Shown here: in pieces, positions 6,697-8,437 of the stretch
Numbering within the stretch: position 1 is the stretch's first letter
Layout of the letters: the number at the start of each line of letters is the position of its first letter
Source: an uncultured Acidobacteriota bacterium
GTDB lineage: Bacteria; Acidobacteriota; Blastocatellia; Pyrinomonadales; Pyrinomonadaceae
Direction: 5' to 3'
Assembly: GCA_946480545.1 (NCBI GenBank)
Contig: CAMLKY010000059.1
Location: forward strand, 1 to 8,437
DNA: 8,437 nt
Translations under genes and position numbers: made by a program
The notes under the pieces: model-generated
The model's database searches: none
The model's input: only the letters and a program-made list of their open reading frames with translations
Told to the model about the DNA's origin: nothing

Positions 6697-6726
6697 CGAC
6701 AGAGTATCGTTGTTAAAGCTCTGTCG
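6697..6726. promoter_or_regulatory. Perfect inverted repeat between divergent genes, candidate operator
   Basis: CGACAGAG (6697-6704) and CTCTGTCG (6719-6726) are perfect inverted copies separated by 14 bases. The arms repeat every 22 bases, about two helical turns, as expected for a dimeric regulator reading one face of DNA. The element fills half of the 60-bp gap between the thioredoxin and DoxX genes, so one protein could control both. It could instead fold as a hairpin in either 5' leader; no T-tract follows, so a terminator is unlikely. No regulator gene is in view. Confidence 0.45.
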
Positions 6727-6737
6727 GTATTCGTCGC

Positions 6738-7223
6738 ATGCTCCAGCAAATTATTTCCACCACGGCGCCACCCGCGACCCTTCTCATCCGCTTGATCGTC
6801 GGGGCGGTTTTTCTGTCCGAGGGGATCCAGAAGTTTCTTTTCCCTGCAGAAAACGGGGTCGGACGCTTTGCGAAGATCGGTATTCCTTCACCCGAATTTA
6901 CCGCGCCTTTAGTAGGAGTGGTCGAGATAGTTTGCGGTGCGCTTATCATAGTCGGCCTCGTAACGCGTCTCGCCGCGATCCCGCTCATCATCAACATGAT
7001 CGTCGCCATCGTGTCGACCAAGATCCCGATCCTGCTCGGCGCAGGTTTCGGGGGATTTACTCTTCGCAACGTTCCCTACTACGGTTTTTGGGGAATGGCG
7101 CATGAGATGCGGACCGACTGGGCGATGCTGCTCGGGTCGATCTTTCTCTTGCTGGTCGGCGCGGGGACGATATCGATCGATGCAATGATGGCACGCAAAC
7201 GGAACGATGAAGCAAACGACTAA
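6738..7223 (+). CDS. DoxX-family integral membrane protein
   Basis: The 161-residue protein has four likely membrane helices (about 14-33, 57-77, 79-98 and 127-147), the normal size and layout of the DoxX family. The typical motif RLIVGAVFLSEGIQKFLFP (18-36) closes helix 1, and PLVGVVEIVCGALIIVGLVTR (57-77) is helix 2. DoxX proteins are linked to thiosulfate:quinone oxidoreductase in archaea and to membrane redox or oxidative-stress complexes in mycobacteria; for most bacterial members no activity is proven. The start at 6738 leaves a sensible short lead before helix 1. No good Shine-Dalgarno is seen. It is divergent from an exported thioredoxin gene and overlaps the following permease gene by 17 bases, suggesting one transcript with the latter. 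Confidence 0.9.
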   Translation: MLQQIISTTAPPATLLIRLIVGAVFLSEGIQKFLFPAENGVGRFAKIGIPSPEFTAPLVGVVEIVCGALIIVGLVTRLAAIPLIINMIVAIVSTKIPILLGAGFGGFTLRNVPYYGFWGMAHEMRTDWAMLLGSIFLLLVGAGTISIDAMMARKRNDEAND

Positions 7224-8437
7224 AGTCGCCCCGATCGCCGACGGACCGTTAAGGAGAGATCTGACGCTCTTCGACGCTGTCGGTGTGGGTCTCGGTGCGA
7301 TCATCGGAGCTGGGATCTTTGTCGTTACCGGAGTAGCGGCCGGTGTTGCGGGTCCTGCATTCATCATCGGACTCCTGATAGCCGGCATCGCTGCGACGTG
7401 CAACGGGCTGAGTTCCGCCGAGCTCGCCGCAAAATATCCGCAGTCGGGTGGGACTTACGAATATGGTTACCGGCTCCTGCATCCGCTGTTCGGGTACACG
7501 GCCGGATGGATGTTCCTGGCAAGCAAGCTCGCGGCCGGTGGGACGGTGGCCCTCGGCTTTGGAAGCTACTTTGCACAATTGGTACCCGCGGTCTCGCCAC
7601 GCGCGGCAGCCGTCGTCGCCGCATCTCTACTGACAATTGCAAACCTTTTCGGCATCAAGCGGGCGGGTCGGTTGAATGCCGTTATCGTGTCGATCACCGT
7701 GATGACACTCGTGTATTTCGTGGCGGCGGGGATACCCGAGTTCTCGATGAGCAATCTCGAGCCGTTCGCGCCGAACGGCCTCCGCCCCATCGCGGAGTCG
7801 GCCGCTCTGCTATTCTTCGCGTACACCGGCTACGCTCGCATCGCGACACTCGGCGAAGAAGTTCACGAGCCCGAGAAGACGATCCCGCGTGCGGTGATCA
7901 TAACTATCGTGGTGTCGCTGCTTTTATACAGTGCCGTGGCGCTTGTGGCGGTCGGATCGGTCGGTGCCGAGCGACTAGCTGAAACCACGTCGCCCCTTCA
8001 GCGGGCCGCACTCGATTTTGATCTTCCGCTGGTCTTCTGGATCATCGGGATCGGGGCAGCCACAGCCATGCTTGGCGTGCTGCTGAGTCAGATCATCGGC
8101 ATAAGTCGGATGATGTTTGCGATGGCGCGCCGAAACGACCTGCCGGCAACCCTCGAACACACGAACGAAACATCGAAGGTTCCCGACGTCGGGATCGTGA
8201 TTACCGGGGTCGTCGTGATCCTGCTCAGCATATTCGGAACGCTTGAGTTTGTAGTCTCCGCGGCCGCGTTCACCATTCTCATCTACTACGCGATCGCGAA
8301 CCTGTGCGCCCTTAAGATGCGGGCCGAAGACAAGATCTTTCCACGGTTCGTGGCCATGACCGGCCTTCTTTTCTGTGTCGGGCTGGCCGCATCGCTTCGT
8401 GTAGAGACGATATTGTCAGGCGTAGTTCTATTGGTTA
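7207..8437 (+). CDS. APC-superfamily amino acid permease, 3' end beyond the window
   Basis: The visible 410 residues cover about eleven and a half of the expected twelve membrane helices of an APC-family (LeuT-fold) transporter in the inner membrane, probably importing an amino acid or a related amine. Helix 1 has the unwound glycine motif GVGLGAIIGAGIFVVTG (26-42). Helix 2 is followed by ELAAKYPQSGGTYEYGY (72-88). Helix 6 and its loop have FAYTGYARIATLGEEVHEPEKTIPRA (204-229), typical of the family. The cytoplasmic loop after helix 8 has SRMMFAMARRNDLP (300-313). The ATG at 7207 lies inside the end of the DoxX gene (17-base overlap), which argues for co-transcription. The frame stays open to the last base of the window. 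Substrate cannot be told from sequence; helix 5 has Thr164 where ApcT-like members usually carry lysine. Confidence 0.93.
   Translation, partial: MKQTTKVAPIADGPLRRDLTLFDAVGVGLGAIIGAGIFVVTGVAAGVAGPAFIIGLLIAGIAATCNGLSSAELAAKYPQSGGTYEYGYRLLHPLFGYTAGWMFLASKLAAGGTVALGFGSYFAQLVPAVSPRAAAVVAASLLTIANLFGIKRAGRLNAVIVSITVMTLVYFVAAGIPEFSMSNLEPFAPNGLRPIAESAALLFFAYTGYARIATLGEEVHEPEKTIPRAVIITIVVSLLLYSAVALVAVGSVGAERLAETTSPLQRAALDFDLPLVFWIIGIGAATAMLGVLLSQIIGISRMMFAMARRNDLPATLEHTNETSKVPDVGIVITGVVVILLSIFGTLEFVVSAAAFTILIYYAIANLCALKMRAEDKIFPRFVAMTGLLFCVGLAASLRVETILSGVVLLV

Noticed and set aside
6681..6737. Named -35/-10 promoters for the divergent thioredoxin and DoxX genes
   Set aside because: Candidate hexamers such as TTGATG and TAAAAT occur but with wrong spacing; I could not support a specific promoter on either strand.
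7398..7982. Plus-strand open frame overlapping the permease
   Set aside because: Arginine-rich shadow frame; the permease frame has clear membrane helices and APC motifs across the same bases.

Overview
The window is about 8.4 kb of moderately GC-rich bacterial chromosome. It is densely packed, with most genes overlapping or separated by only a few tens of bases. The gene content (a four-helix-bundle S23-family gene, dprA near topA, a TlpA-type thioredoxin, DoxX and an APC permease) and the protein style suggest a free-living environmental Gram-negative-type bacterium. Acidobacteriota (Blastocatellia-like) is my best guess, but this rests on impression and no marker gene here settles it. I saw no rRNA, tRNA, CRISPR array, transposase, phage gene or toxin-antitoxin pair.

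Left part (1-1289): the 3' end of a four-helix-bundle (23S rRNA intervening-sequence protein family) gene, whose tail is encoded by a short tandem DNA repeat. Its stop overlaps the ATG of dprA. dprA is broken: the helix-hairpin-helix and Rossmann domains read cleanly to a stop at 1012-1014, and the C-terminal winged-helix domain follows in another frame. About 19-20 conserved residues are missing at the junction.

Middle part (1317-5605): a 537-residue helical protein of unknown function lies between dprA and topA, two genes that are neighbours in many bacteria. topA encodes a full-length type IA topoisomerase with five C-terminal zinc-ribbon modules, the third lacking one cysteine. Its 152-bp leader has a good promoter candidate and then a terminator-like hairpin with eight Ts ending two bases before the ATG. 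This is the most interesting regulatory signal in the window.

Right part (5605-8437): a PmtA-like SAM-dependent methyltransferase follows topA directly. It converges on a minus-strand, signal-peptide-bearing TlpA-type thiol-disulfide oxidoreductase, and the two stop codons share the palindrome TTAA. Divergent from the thioredoxin gene, across a 60-bp gap holding a perfect 8-bp inverted repeat, are a DoxX-family membrane gene and, overlapping it by 17 bases, an APC-family permease cut by the window end. The thioredoxin and DoxX genes may form a redox or membrane-stress pair under a shared operator. That is inference from layout.

No clearly new multi-gene system is visible. The items most worth a second look are the topA leader, the dprA deletion, the inverted repeat between the divergent redox genes, and the uncharacterised 537-residue gene.
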